A stretch of 64,000 bases of DNA from Ferruginibacter sp. HRS2-29 (GTDB taxonomy: Bacteria > Bacteroidota > Bacteroidia > Chitinophagales > Chitinophagaceae), in the NCBI RefSeq assembly GCF_024343615.1, contig NZ_RJUB01000144.1:29151-93150 (forward strand), read 5' to 3'. Position numbers and translations under genes: made by a program. The notes under the pieces are model-generated. The model was not told the DNA's origin and searched no databases. It saw only the letters and a program-made list of their open reading frames with translations. Positions 9,257-18,264 of this stretch are shown in pieces; the first letter of the stretch is position 1; the number at the start of each line of letters is the position of its first letter.

Positions 9257-10195
9257 TTATTTCGCCTGCGCTACAGTTTCATCATCATGCCCCAGGAATT
9301 TCCCGATGTTGGCTTTGATAGAAGCATCAATATCTTCGGGTTTTATTTTGCCTGTGCGGTAGTCTGCAGCAAGAGCATACAGGTATTCGTGTAATACTTT
9401 ACCATCCACTTTTGTTTTCAATTCGATGGTACTGTTTTTTGCTACGTAATCAGCCCAGATCAATCTTACTTTTGTCCAGTAAGCCTTGTTCTTTTCCCAA
9501 TAAGCCAATGCCGGTGCACATTTGGAGCTGTCGATCCTTTTGTAGGAGTTGATACCTTTTTCAGCAACCAGCAATTTTTCCGTATTCCCGCTGCGAAGGA
9601 TCTTCTGGTTGTCCTGCTCGTGCAGGTAACCATCTTTGGTGATAGAGATCCTGTTGGTGCGCCTTAAGATATTGTAATCGCTCCTTACAGAATATTCCCT
9701 TCTTGGCAGAGGAGCATCGGTGGTATTGGTCCATACATTTTTGCCGTCTACAGTCAGCCATGGAGCAGTGCCCTGATAACGCGGCTCATCGCTCACTTCC
9801 CATACTGATTGAGTCCAGGTGCCTTTTACAGTTGATGCAGGCAATTTTTCTTTTTTCCAGGTCTTGTTTCCTTTGTAAGAAAAAATTTCATTGGCTTCGT
9901 ATGTCCAGTCTTCACGCCAGTGCTTTACGATCATGGAATCAGTGATCACCAGCAAATGCTGCATCACGATCTTTTTATCACTTACTTCTACCGGGAAAAC
10001 CAGCTCGGTTCCGCCACTGATCTCTTCACGGTTATGATATTTGTAAGATGGGTCAGGCGAAAATGTTTCCGCATATTTGAATTCCACATCGAAGCATCCA
10101 CAAAGCTTTTCTACCTGTGGTTTGTCTTTTACGGCCTGGGCGCTGGCGGAAGCTGCCAAAACTACTCCCAGTATCAATCCTGCTATCTTTCTCAT
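9257..10195 (-). CDS. DUF6607-like periplasmic protein of the heme-uptake operon
   Basis: 312-residue exported protein with signal peptide MRKIAGLILGVVLAASASAQ. After it come CGCFDVEFKYAETFS, HLLVI, KHWREDWTYE and several tryptophan-rich strands, a pattern I associate with the DUF6607 family. Its function is not established. The frame is open to 10246, but ATG at 10195 is chosen because it puts the signal peptide at the terminus. It is the last gene of a minus-strand group whose upstream members are an HmuY-like lipoprotein and a TonB receptor. This supports a role in heme or porphyrin handling, by context only. The family name is from memory and would need an HMM search. Confidence 0.75.
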   Translation of the reverse strand: MRKIAGLILGVVLAASASAQAVKDKPQVEKLCGCFDVEFKYAETFSPDPSYKYHNREEISGGTELVFPVEVSDKKIVMQHLLVITDSMIVKHWREDWTYEANEIFSYKGNKTWKKEKLPASTVKGTWTQSVWEVSDEPRYQGTAPWLTVDGKNVWTNTTDAPLPRREYSVRSDYNILRRTNRISITKDGYLHEQDNQKILRSGNTEKLLVAEKGINSYKRIDSSKCAPALAYWEKNKAYWTKVRLIWADYVAKNSTIELKTKVDGKVLHEYLYALAADYRTGKIKPEDIDASIKANIGKFLGHDDETVAQAK

Positions 10196-10282
10196 TGAAA
10201 CTTGTTTTTTAGTTGAATGCAAAGCAACGCAATCTGACATTGACATGACTTTCCTAACGGGAAAACGGTTTACGCGAAAAGG

Positions 10283-10313
10283 AAAAAGCTCCGCAAACCT
10301 GCAGAGCTTTTTT
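10283..10313 (-). terminator. hairpin after the HmuY-like gene
   Basis: AAAAAGCTC (10283-10291) pairs with GAGCTTTTT (10304-10312) around a 12-base loop. On the minus strand the stem ends in a run of T. It lies between the HmuY-like gene and the DUF6607-like gene, so the latter may be transcribed partly by read-through or from its own promoter. Confidence 0.7.
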
Positions 10314-10332
10314 GTGATATATTGTTCAGCTA

Positions 10333-11733
10333 TTATCCTTTCTTAACAAGTGCATATTCAAATGCCGGGTAACCCCTTTCGCCGCCTTGCGTAAGCGCAG
10401 TGAAACGAAGTTTGTAATAATTATTTTCACCATCTTTTATAATGTAAAAGCGGTCTGTACGTACTGCCGGAGCGCTCGATGGGCCACCACCTGCACGCCA
10501 GTCTGAACCGATGTTAACCTGTGAGTTAGATAGTACGAGGCCTGTAAGATCGGCTTCTCCAAATGCTTCATAAGTTTTAGTGGCCGTCATTACCCTTACT
10601 GTGCTGGTATTGCGGTTCTGGATGATCATATCCTGGAACAGATACGGTACGGCACCTCCACCAAAGTCTGTCATGTTGGAAAAATAAGACCAGGCGATAT
10701 CCCATTTTTCTTTAGCTGGTTCTACCGCTACTGCCCCGTTTTCAAACGAAGCGTAATTGAAAAAATACGCAGTTGTCTTCGGGATATCTATTGAAGTAAA
10801 AGTAGCAGAAGCAATATCAGCGTGTTGTAAAGTATAACCGCCGGAAGCATTCCGGATCACACGGATCTTTTTCCAACCCCTTGCAGGAGCAGGGTTTCCA
10901 ACACCGGTACCACGGTTTACGATGTATACTTTGTTGTCAGTTGCGGTAGCAGAGATAGCAGCGATCGCTGTTTTTGTCAGGTCGCCTGTTGGGTAATCGA
11001 TGTATGCCAGTGACTGTGTGGTTGGTGCGGTCTGATTGAAGAATACGTCTGCAGAGAAACCCAGTGTATCAGCAGCGGTAACGGTAGTAAGGTCATTCTT
11101 GTTGATCTGTTTTGCCATCATAGCAGTAGATGAATTGAGGATAACCCTCCAGTCGTCAGCGCCGCTGTAAAAACCAAGGTCCCATTTGGTACGCAATACG
11201 CTTTCCTGTGCATTGGCGCTAAGATCAAAGAAAACTTTATTGCCATAAGTGGCACCACCGCCATTACCTACGGTTGAAGCCCCTGTAGAAGTAATTTTGG
11301 AAAAGCTTAAAGTGAATTCATTCGTAGAACCGATCAATACCGGAGTACCGGAAGAGATGATCTTGAAAGTAACTTTTTCACTTCCGCTGTAAGCAGCGCC
11401 TGCAGATTTGGTTAAAGTAAAGCTGGCTTCGCTGCTGCCGCTTAATATTGTTACCGGAATATTCCCAGAAACCGCCGCAGGGCTTGTGGTGTAATTAACC
11501 GCACCTGTAAAACCTGTGGGAGTAACGCTTATCACTAAAGGAATGTCCCTGTCTGTTGCTCTTGATAACTGCACTTTCACGGTGATGCTGTTGGTACCTT
11601 CATCGATACCCTGCAGAGCAGCGGTAAATTGTACCAGGTTGTCCGGCAAAGGAGCATCTTCTTTTCTACATGCGGAGAATACCAGCACAGCAGAGAGCGC
11701 CAGCATAAATAATTTTGTCAGTTGTTGTTTCAT
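10333..11733 (-). CDS. HmuY-family heme-binding lipoprotein with N-terminal beta domain
   Basis: 466 residues, about twice the length of classical HmuY. The lipobox VFSAC places the lipidated cysteine at residue 22. Residues about 35-145 form a beta-rich domain resembling Calx-beta or DUF1735-like surface modules. The rest carries HmuY-type signatures: WDLGFYSG (184-191), WDIAWSY (344-350), the RFYIIKDG strand (428-435) and YYKLRF (439-444). The paired WDL/WDI motifs suggest a duplicated or extended heme-binding fold. HmuY proteins take heme from host or environmental carriers and pass it to a TonB receptor of the HmuR type. That receptor is encoded 53 bases upstream in the same direction, so the two probably form one transcript. 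Confidence 0.82.
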   Translation of the reverse strand: MKQQLTKLFMLALSAVLVFSACRKEDAPLPDNLVQFTAALQGIDEGTNSITVKVQLSRATDRDIPLVISVTPTGFTGAVNYTTSPAAVSGNIPVTILSGSSEASFTLTKSAGAAYSGSEKVTFKIISSGTPVLIGSTNEFTLSFSKITSTGASTVGNGGGATYGNKVFFDLSANAQESVLRTKWDLGFYSGADDWRVILNSSTAMMAKQINKNDLTTVTAADTLGFSADVFFNQTAPTTQSLAYIDYPTGDLTKTAIAAISATATDNKVYIVNRGTGVGNPAPARGWKKIRVIRNASGGYTLQHADIASATFTSIDIPKTTAYFFNYASFENGAVAVEPAKEKWDIAWSYFSNMTDFGGGAVPYLFQDMIIQNRNTSTVRVMTATKTYEAFGEADLTGLVLSNSQVNIGSDWRAGGGPSSAPAVRTDRFYIIKDGENNYYKLRFTALTQGGERGYPAFEYALVKKG

Positions 11734-11786
11734 TGATTCTGTTTTAGTGGGATAAAATATATTGATTTGCTAATGAGGACGAATGA

Positions 11787-13799
11787 TTATTTGCTCCGGT
11801 TGAATGTCAGTCCTGCGAAATAAGAACGGCCATAACCTACCGAGCTGTAGCTGCCGGCCGTATGTGCGCCCCCCGAAACTGCGCTGCTCAGGATATTCGT
11901 TACATCAAACAGGTTGCGCACACCTGCATTGAGCGTAAACATTCCGAATAGTTTTTTATTCACCGTAAGATCGGCAGTATGGTAGCCCTCGGTTTCGGAA
12001 AGAACGATAACGTTGTTATTATCCGTTACATATTGCGGCAGTTTGCCCGTGAATTTGTAAAAAAGGTTGGCGTTGAGCCCTATCTTGGTGAAGTTGTATC
12101 CAACTGTCGCGTTGATCTCAGAAGCATATTTGAATTCAGGCAAAGATTTATCTTCTTCCCTCAGTTGGTTGTACCTGCCGGTGTGAGAATAACCCAATGC
12201 AGCAGTGAGGTTTTTGTTGTGCAACTCAACACCGGCTGTTCCACCAACCGTTTTAAATTTGTAAGCATTGATGTATTTGAATACAGAAGGATTGTTGACA
12301 TCCAGCGCAATCGTGATATTGTCATTCACTTCATTATAAAAACCGCTCAAAGTAGCAGTCAATGAATAATCTTTATCAAGCCTTTTCTGCCAGCTGAGTG
12401 AACCGGTGTAACTGTTGGAATTTTCAGCTTTCAGATCAGGGTTACCGAGAATATTGTGGTTGGCATCATTGAAATCGAAATACAGTTCCCGGATAGATGG
12501 GGCCCTGAAGCCTCTTGCATATGCCAGGCGCAGGTCAAGGTCTTTGTTGAGCACGATCTTTGTGTTCAGGCTTGGAACCACTGGCGGCGCATCGTAGTCT
12601 GAGTTGTGGATGAAACGCAATCCCGGCCTGATGTTCAGCCAGCTCAATGGTTTTATTTCCGAGGTGATGAAGAACGCGTAATCTTCAATTGATTGTTTGC
12701 CATCTTTTACACGATCGCCTTCGCCGCTTTCAAGATTGATATCTACACCCGGTTGAAAAGAAATGAATTGTGATGGGGTATACACTACCGATCCGCGGAA
12801 AATGCCGCCATCAGTAGTGTTGAGGCTGTGCAGCCCGGGAGCCGTTGCTACCCGCACATCGCCGTTCGGATAATATAAAGTAGAATATACCTGGCGGGTG
12901 AAATGGGTATAAGAAGCCAAAGCATTTGCTACCAGCTTTGAATTGAAGGTATACGTACCCTGAACCTGGTGCATCGCCCTGTCGGTGATATAATCCTGGT
13001 CTACCGCAGGATTGTTATTTTCTGGATTGGCCGGGTTGTTGATGATCTCATCCAGTCCGTCGAAACGATAATAAACATTCAGTCCGCCTTTCCGGTAGCC
13101 GATCACGCCGTTGCCGGTGACCTGGTCTTTTTTGTGCCAGAGCAATTCCCTTCCGATAGCGGTATCTTTCCATCCCAGGAAAAGATTGCGGCCGACAGCG
13201 CCACTGAAATACCAGTTTTTGTAATTGTAACTCGCCCCAAGATATTGGTTGTGGATGCCACGGTTGAAATCATATTCTTTTCCTACCGTTTCTTCCTGAA
13301 CCCTTGCAGTCACAGAAAATTTACTGCGGCCCGGTTTTTTGGTGATGATATTGATAACACCTGCCAATGCATCGGCTCCATAGATCACCGACATTGGTCC
13401 TTCCACTATTTCAATCCGTTCGATCGTATTTATATCTAGCTGGTTGATGTTGATCTCGTTGCCGGTTCCCTGGCGGCCGATAAATGGTACACCATCCAGC
13501 AGGATCTTTACATTTTGTCCGGAGAGGCCCATCATAGTAATACCGGCACCACCGGTAGCCGGATCCTGCGACCATTGAATATTCAATTGTTTGTTCAGCA
13601 CATCCTGTACATTGGCAGGGGCCTGGCGCAGGATCTGCTCGTGAGAGATCACCCTTACCTGGTATACCGAACTTTTCAGGCTTTGTGGCTTGTATTGCCC
13701 GGTAACGATCACTTCTCCGAGCTTTTTCACAGTAGTATCTTCCTGTGCAAATGCATTCCCTGCAAACAAACCTGCCAGTACAAAACCGATTATTTTCAT
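11787..13799 (-). CDS. TonB-dependent receptor, HmuR/BtuB type
   Basis: 670 residues. A signal peptide ends at about 19 (NAFAQ), followed by the TonB-box-like segment GEVIVTG. The plug domain has the motifs VLNKQLNIQW, VKILLDGVPFIGRQG and IERIEIVEGPMSVIYGADALAGVINIIT. The barrel includes RAPSIRELYF and NPDLKAENSNS, hallmarks of siderophore, heme and cobalamin receptors. It lacks the SusC-type N-terminal extension. The frame is open to 13967, but ATG at 13799 is chosen because it begins a standard signal peptide. With the HmuY-like lipoprotein downstream, heme is the most likely substrate; this is an inference. It is divergent from the acetyltransferase gene across a promoter region with a palindrome. 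Confidence 0.9.
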   Translation of the reverse strand: MKIIGFVLAGLFAGNAFAQEDTTVKKLGEVIVTGQYKPQSLKSSVYQVRVISHEQILRQAPANVQDVLNKQLNIQWSQDPATGGAGITMMGLSGQNVKILLDGVPFIGRQGTGNEININQLDINTIERIEIVEGPMSVIYGADALAGVINIITKKPGRSKFSVTARVQEETVGKEYDFNRGIHNQYLGASYNYKNWYFSGAVGRNLFLGWKDTAIGRELLWHKKDQVTGNGVIGYRKGGLNVYYRFDGLDEIINNPANPENNNPAVDQDYITDRAMHQVQGTYTFNSKLVANALASYTHFTRQVYSTLYYPNGDVRVATAPGLHSLNTTDGGIFRGSVVYTPSQFISFQPGVDINLESGEGDRVKDGKQSIEDYAFFITSEIKPLSWLNIRPGLRFIHNSDYDAPPVVPSLNTKIVLNKDLDLRLAYARGFRAPSIRELYFDFNDANHNILGNPDLKAENSNSYTGSLSWQKRLDKDYSLTATLSGFYNEVNDNITIALDVNNPSVFKYINAYKFKTVGGTAGVELHNKNLTAALGYSHTGRYNQLREEDKSLPEFKYASEINATVGYNFTKIGLNANLFYKFTGKLPQYVTDNNNVIVLSETEGYHTADLTVNKKLFGMFTLNAGVRNLFDVTNILSSAVSGGAHTAGSYSSVGYGRSYFAGLTFNRSK

Positions 13800-13870
13800 A
13801 TCATTAATTTTGGAAATAAATTGCTGCGATTGGTAATCGCCACTCTGCAGCTTTTGAATTTGTGCAAATG

Positions 13871-13963
13871 TGACACTTAATGAAAGGAGTTGCTTTACAA
13901 TATGGAAAAAGCATTTACGAGAAGAGTAAATAGAACTTTTTTTGTTGACAGTGTCATGACACT
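13871..13963. promoter_or_regulatory. palindromic operator candidate in a divergent promoter region
   Basis: AGTGTCATGACACT at 13950-13963 is a perfect 14-bp palindrome. Its half-site TGACACTT (13957-13964) recurs at 13871-13878. Both lie between the divergent heme-receptor and acetyltransferase genes. The arrangement suits a dimeric repressor or activator, but the regulator is not encoded nearby and cannot be named. Confidence 0.45.
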
Positions 13964-13982
13964 TCACTGATAATTATAAGTT

Positions 13983-14504
13983 ATGGTAAACCTGTTATCT
14001 ACACAAAGATTGACATTACGGAAGTTGACAACTGATGATGCACCATTTATCCTGGGGTTGCTCAATACCCCGGGATTTTTAAGATTCATCGGCGACCGCA
14101 AAGTGAGATCGGTAAAAGATGCGGAAACATATCTCATCAATGGCCCGTTGCGTAGCTATCATGAAAATGATTTCGGCCTCTGGCTTTTTTTATTGAAAAG
14201 CGGCGAACCGGTGGGTATGTGCGGATTGATACGGCGCGAAGGATTGGCGGATGTGGATATCGGCTTTGCCATGATGCCTGCGTTTGAAGGAAAAGGTTAT
14301 GCCTTCGAGATCGCTTCGGCGGTAATGGAATATGGCAGAAAAAAATTCGCGTTGAAACGTATTGTGGCGATCACCACAGAAGACAATGAACAATCTATCC
14401 GGTTGCTCAAAAAGCTTGGGCTCATATTTGAAGAATTCATTTACCTGCCAAATGATGAGGAAAAGCTGATGTTGTTTGGGAACAGAAAAATAATGGATAA
14501 TTGA
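13983..14504 (+). CDS. GNAT-family N-acetyltransferase (RimJ/RimL type)
   Basis: 173 residues, normal length for the family. It opens with STQRLTLRKLTTDDAPFI, the typical first strand of RimJ/RimL-type enzymes, and has the acetyl-CoA-binding segment MMPAFEGKGYAFEI followed by RIVAITTEDNEQSIRLLKKLGL. Such enzymes move acetyl groups from acetyl-CoA to protein N-termini or small amines; the acceptor here is unknown. It is a single gene, divergent from the heme receptor. Its last codons, including the stop, lie inside the left arm of a heptad repeat. Confidence 0.88.
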   Translation: MVNLLSTQRLTLRKLTTDDAPFILGLLNTPGFLRFIGDRKVRSVKDAETYLINGPLRSYHENDFGLWLFLLKSGEPVGMCGLIRREGLADVDIGFAMMPAFEGKGYAFEIASAVMEYGRKKFALKRIVAITTEDNEQSIRLLKKLGLIFEEFIYLPNDEEKLMLFGNRKIMDN

Positions 14505-14594
14505 TAACGTTTTCGATCGAAAGGACTATCGATAATTTATTACAGTTTTCAGGGGAAAACATTATCCATTATCCATTCTCTCATTATCCATTAC
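14490..14594. repeat. inverted heptad-repeat element (word ATAATGG)
   Basis: The left arm has 7-bp units ATAATGG and ATAATTG at 14490-14503, overlapping the last codons and stop of the acetyltransferase gene. The right arm has the reverse-complement word ATTATCC repeated at 14561-14594 with one degenerate unit. The arms are about 55 bases apart. The same word is used at 23.26-23.38 kb and 55.93-56.05 kb. Confidence 0.65.
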
Positions 14595-14599
14595 TTTTG
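14592..14599 (+). promoter_or_regulatory. -7 promoter box of lutB
   Basis: TACTTTTG matches the Bacteroidota housekeeping consensus TAnnTTTG exactly. It would start transcription near 14605, giving a leader of about 15 bases before the ATG at 14620. It sits on the right edge of the heptad repeat. Confidence 0.5.
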
Positions 14600-14619
14600 C
14601 TTACACAATTTCACCTTGG

Positions 14620-15996
14620 ATGTCAGAGAATTCAGAAACATTTTTAGCCAAGAGCACTATCCGGGCGGCTGATATGCAGCACCGCAAAACGATCAATTTC
14701 AATATTGGCCGTTACAATGCCGTTGTGCCGCAAGGCAAGCAGCAATTTGACGATGTGCACCTGGCGCGGGAGCGTGCGAAAAATATCAAGTGGCGGGCGA
14801 TTGAAACACTGGATCAGCAACTGGAAGAGTTTGAACTCAATTTCAGCAAGCGGGGCGGTAAAGTGATCTGGGCGGAAACCACGGAGCAGGCCATTGAAGA
14901 GATCATACGCATCTGCAAAGAAAAAAACTGCAAGACGCTGGTGAAAAGCAAAAGCATGGCTACGGAGGAAATACACCTCAATGCGGCCATGGAAAAAAAT
15001 GGCATCGAAAGTGTGGAAACGGATCTCGGCGAATACATTCAGCAACTCGATGGTGAGCCACCCTATCATATCGTAACGCCGGCCATGCACAAAAGCAAGG
15101 AAGATGTGGCGAAACTTTTCCATGAGAAATTAGGAACACCGATCAATTATACACCTGCAGAACTAACCCAGGTGGCCCGGCAGATACTGCGGGAAAAATA
15201 CGTACAGGCCGAAGTGGGTGTTACCGGCGCCAATTTCATCATCAGCGATATCGGTGGTATAGCCGTAACCGAAAACGAAGGTAATGCCCGCCTGAGCTGC
15301 GCTTTCCCAAAAACACATATCGTGGTGGTGGGCATTGAAAAAATGATACCTTCTGTGACCGACCTGGCCTTGTTTTGGCCATTGCTGAGCACGTTTGGTA
15401 CGGGGCAGAAAATAACAGTTTACAATAGCATCATCACCGGCCCGAGGCAGGAAAATGAGACCGATGGCCCGGAAGAAATGTATGTGATACTGCTCGACAA
15501 CGGGCGCACGAATATTTTACAAAATCCTGTCCAACGCGAAAGCCTTTATTGTATCCGCTGCGGCGCCTGCCTCAACGCTTGTCCGGTGTATAAAAATATC
15601 GGCGGTCATACTTACGGTACCACTTACAGTGGCCCGATCGGGAGCGTGATCACGCCCAACCTGAAAGGGATGGAAGATTTCAGGCACCTGAGTTATGCGT
15701 CCTCTCTTTGCGGAAACTGCACGGAAGTATGTGCGGTGAAGATCAACCTGCATGAGCTGCTGCTCGATAACAGGAAGGAAGCGGTGGAAGAAGGATTGAC
15801 CAGTTTTGCAGAACGTGCGGCATGGAAAATGTGGAAACTGGCAAGCCTCAAAAGAGGGATAATGAACCTGGGCAGCGGCCCGTTGAAGAACAAAGTGGTG
15901 AACGGATTGTTTAAAGATTGGAACAAACACAGAGCCAACCTCGATTTCAGCAAGAAAACCTTCAACCAGATGTGGAAGGAACGATATAAAAAATAA
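14620..15996 (+). CDS. lutB: LutB-type iron-sulfur protein of lactate utilisation
   Basis: 458 residues, full length for LutB/LldF. The N-terminal two thirds belongs to the LUD domain (VTGANFIISDIGGIAVTENEGNARL). Near residues 310-320 is the ferredoxin-type cluster CIRCGACLNACPVY, and near 365-372 a second, CGNCTEVC, so two 4Fe-4S clusters are expected. In other bacteria LutB works with LutA and LutC in cytoplasmic oxidation of L-lactate to pyruvate. Neither partner is adjacent here. An 8-base gap separates it from the following deacetylase-like gene, so the two are probably cotranscribed. Confidence 0.9.
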   Translation: MSENSETFLAKSTIRAADMQHRKTINFNIGRYNAVVPQGKQQFDDVHLARERAKNIKWRAIETLDQQLEEFELNFSKRGGKVIWAETTEQAIEEIIRICKEKNCKTLVKSKSMATEEIHLNAAMEKNGIESVETDLGEYIQQLDGEPPYHIVTPAMHKSKEDVAKLFHEKLGTPINYTPAELTQVARQILREKYVQAEVGVTGANFIISDIGGIAVTENEGNARLSCAFPKTHIVVVGIEKMIPSVTDLALFWPLLSTFGTGQKITVYNSIITGPRQENETDGPEEMYVILLDNGRTNILQNPVQRESLYCIRCGACLNACPVYKNIGGHTYGTTYSGPIGSVITPNLKGMEDFRHLSYASSLCGNCTEVCAVKINLHELLLDNRKEAVEEGLTSFAERAAWKMWKLASLKRGIMNLGSGPLKNKVVNGLFKDWNKHRANLDFSKKTFNQMWKERYKK

Positions 15997-16004
15997 TACC
16001 GCAC

Positions 16005-17291
16005 ATGCTATTGATCTACAGTGCTGTCACTTCTTACCGGTTGCAATATATCTGCCAGTTCATTTTTAAGGAGCAACTGGGGATCACTTACAGCCTTACC
16101 CTCGACGCGGATGGCTTTGCAGCACACGATGGGCCCAAGGTCAATTACAGCAAAGCGATATTTGCCAACAATGGTTTTGCCATTAGGAATACAGGTCTTC
16201 TTTTTGAAACAGGAGTAAAGGCGCAAGCCATCGAATGTTTTGAAGCGAATGGTAATAAAGCGTTTTTCAAAATTGAGGACAGCGATTTTCCATTTGATAT
16301 TTTTGCGGCATCATTTTATCTGCTCAGCCGTTATGAAGAATATCTTCCCCACACAAAAGATATGTACGGGAGATATGCACATGAAAATTCATTGGCGTTT
16401 AAAGAAGGTTTTTTAAACAAGCCACTGGTGAATTTCTGGATACAGGATTTTGCGAAAGCGTTGCATACGAAATTCCCTGCCATCAGTTTTCAATTTCCTG
16501 AATTCAGCTTTACTCCTACTTACGATATTGATATCGCCTATTCTTATCGCAATAAAGGATTGCTGCGCAATCTTGGCGGTTTCATCAAATCGCCTTCAAT
16601 GGAAAGAGTGAATGTATTGCTGCGGCTAAAGAAAGATCCCTACGATGCGTATGATTTTCTGGATAATCTTCACCGGTCGTATGGACTACAACCAGTTTAT
16701 TTTTTCCTGGTAGCTACTTCGCAAGGTGAATACGATAAGAACCTTTCGCCATATGCTTATGCCATGTGGCAACTGATGCGGCAGCACGCAAAAAAATACC
16801 GGGTCGGTATTCATCCTTCATGGAGAAGTTTTGAAAAGCCGGAATTGATAAAAAAAGAAAAACGTATTGTAGAAACTGCGGGCAAAATGGAAGTGAATTT
16901 GTCACGACAGCATTACATAAAACTGGCATTACCCGATACTTTTCGCCATCTGCTCGATGCAGGGATCACTCATGAACATAGTATGGGCTACGGCAGCATC
17001 AACGGTTTCAGGGCATCGGTAGCATCGTCGTTCAATTGGTACGATCTTGATGCCGAACAGGTGACAAGGCTCAGGTTGCATCCGTTTTGTTTCATGGATG
17101 CGAACAGTTTTTTTGAACAGAAACAACAGGCCGCCGAGTCGTATGATGAACTGCAATATTACTACGATGCCTGCAAAGCCGCCAATGGCCGGCTGATCAC
17201 GATATTTCACAATAATTTTTTAGGGACTTCCAGGCAATTTGATGGCTGGCGCGAAATGTACCAGCGGTTTATAACTCAGCTTCCGCGATGA
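16005..17291 (+). CDS. polysaccharide-deacetylase-like protein (DUF7033 type)
   Basis: 428 residues without a signal peptide. The N-terminal half carries FDIFAASFYLLSRYEEYLP, and the catalytic-type region has FTPTYDIDIAYSYRNKG, followed by GIHPSWRS and, near the end, ITIFHNNFLGT. These resemble polysaccharide deacetylase family proteins of Bacteroidota that carry a DUF7033 N-terminal region. The expected substrate is a cell-envelope or exopolysaccharide sugar, but activity is not proven by these motifs. It follows lutB by 8 bases. Its last 23 bases overlap, tail to tail, the end of the DMT transporter gene on the other strand. Confidence 0.75.
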   Translation: MLLIYSAVTSYRLQYICQFIFKEQLGITYSLTLDADGFAAHDGPKVNYSKAIFANNGFAIRNTGLLFETGVKAQAIECFEANGNKAFFKIEDSDFPFDIFAASFYLLSRYEEYLPHTKDMYGRYAHENSLAFKEGFLNKPLVNFWIQDFAKALHTKFPAISFQFPEFSFTPTYDIDIAYSYRNKGLLRNLGGFIKSPSMERVNVLLRLKKDPYDAYDFLDNLHRSYGLQPVYFFLVATSQGEYDKNLSPYAYAMWQLMRQHAKKYRVGIHPSWRSFEKPELIKKEKRIVETAGKMEVNLSRQHYIKLALPDTFRHLLDAGITHEHSMGYGSINGFRASVASSFNWYDLDAEQVTRLRLHPFCFMDANSFFEQKQQAAESYDELQYYYDACKAANGRLITIFHNNFLGTSRQFDGWREMYQRFITQLPR

Positions 17292-18189
17292 TCTTTTCAT
17301 TCGTTTTTTTGATGCTGTAATTTACCAGGTAAACGCCGGACAGCGTTACGATGGATCCCCATAAGATGTTCATGGTAAGATGTTCGTTCAGCAGGAAAGA
17401 AGCTGCCAGCATGGCTACCAGCGGATTGATATATGCATACAATGAAGCGATTGCCGCGGGCAGCTTTTTCATGGAGTAAATGAATGCGATGAAAGCACCC
17501 ACAGATCCCACCGCAACAAGATATGCGATGATGCCCCAGGTGTTGATGCTGATGGAAAATATGTTCACCGGTTTTTGCGTGGTATATGCCATGATGAATA
17601 AGATGACAGATCCGATCAGCATTTGCCAGCCTGTGCCATAATACGGATTCAGATTAGCCTTATTCCGCGAAAGAAAAACGGTACCGAGGCTCCAGGCCAG
17701 CATGGCAAAAATGGAAAGGCATAGCCCCAAAAAGAAATTAGGTCCCTGGTGTGCAAACGCGTGTTCGTAAAATACAATGGCGATGCCGGCGATGCCTAAA
17801 AAAAGCCCTATAAAAGTTATGGCTGTCATGTTTTTCTTTTTCAGAAAAACCCGTTCGATCACCACCACGCTTAATGGATAGAGGGCGCCGATCAAAGCGC
17901 CCAGCCCGGCAGGAATATATTGTATACCCCACATGCTGAATCCATTCGCAAAAACGAACATGAGAAATGCCATCACCAGCAGCCAGCGAAATTGCTTTGC
18001 CGTAGGCAAAGGCATTTTTTTATAAATAAGAAAAAAAGCTACCAGGAATGTACCGGCGAGGAACTGGCGTATGGAAGCCATCTGCAATGCAGGGACTTCT
18101 TTTACGCCGATCTTGCTGGCCACCCACGTAGTGCCCCACACGATGCTCGTGATGGAGAGTGCGATGTAACCTTTTCCTTTGCCGTTCAT
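17269..18189 (-). CDS. EamA/DMT-family membrane transporter
   Basis: 306 residues with about ten hydrophobic segments in two halves, the two-fold EamA repeat of drug/metabolite transporters. It opens with ALSITSIVWGTTWVASKIGV, typical of the first helix, and has IQYIPAGLGALIGALYPL and PLVAMLAASFLLNEHLT, conserved helix 3-4 and helix 9 segments. It lies in the inner membrane and exports or exchanges an unknown small metabolite. It is placed after purH with a heptad-repeat hairpin filling the whole gap. The 3' end overlaps the deacetylase-like gene on the plus strand by 23 bases. Confidence 0.9.
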   Translation of the reverse strand: MNGKGKGYIALSITSIVWGTTWVASKIGVKEVPALQMASIRQFLAGTFLVAFFLIYKKMPLPTAKQFRWLLVMAFLMFVFANGFSMWGIQYIPAGLGALIGALYPLSVVVIERVFLKKKNMTAITFIGLFLGIAGIAIVFYEHAFAHQGPNFFLGLCLSIFAMLAWSLGTVFLSRNKANLNPYYGTGWQMLIGSVILFIMAYTTQKPVNIFSISINTWGIIAYLVAVGSVGAFIAFIYSMKKLPAAIASLYAYINPLVAMLAASFLLNEHLTMNILWGSIVTLSGVYLVNYSIKKTNEKIIAEAEL

Positions 18190-18192
18190 AAA

Positions 18193-18263
18193 ATCTATGA
18201 TCTGTGATGTATGATCTGAATTGTTCTATTGATCATAGATCGCAGATCATACATCATAGATTC
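18193..18263. repeat. inverted heptad-repeat element (word ATCTATG)
   Basis: The left arm at 18193-18220 has four 7-bp units (ATCTATG, ATCTGTG and variants). The right arm at 18231-18263 has units of the opposite sense (GATCATA, GATCGCA, CATCATA). Only 10 bases separate them, and the element fills the purH-transporter gap completely. It can form a hairpin just beyond the purH stop. Confidence 0.65.
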
Positions 18264-18264
18264 T

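Noticed and set aside
13800..13967. 56-residue N-terminal extension of the TonB receptor
   Set aside because: It would bury the signal peptide; ATG at 13799 gives a standard exported start.
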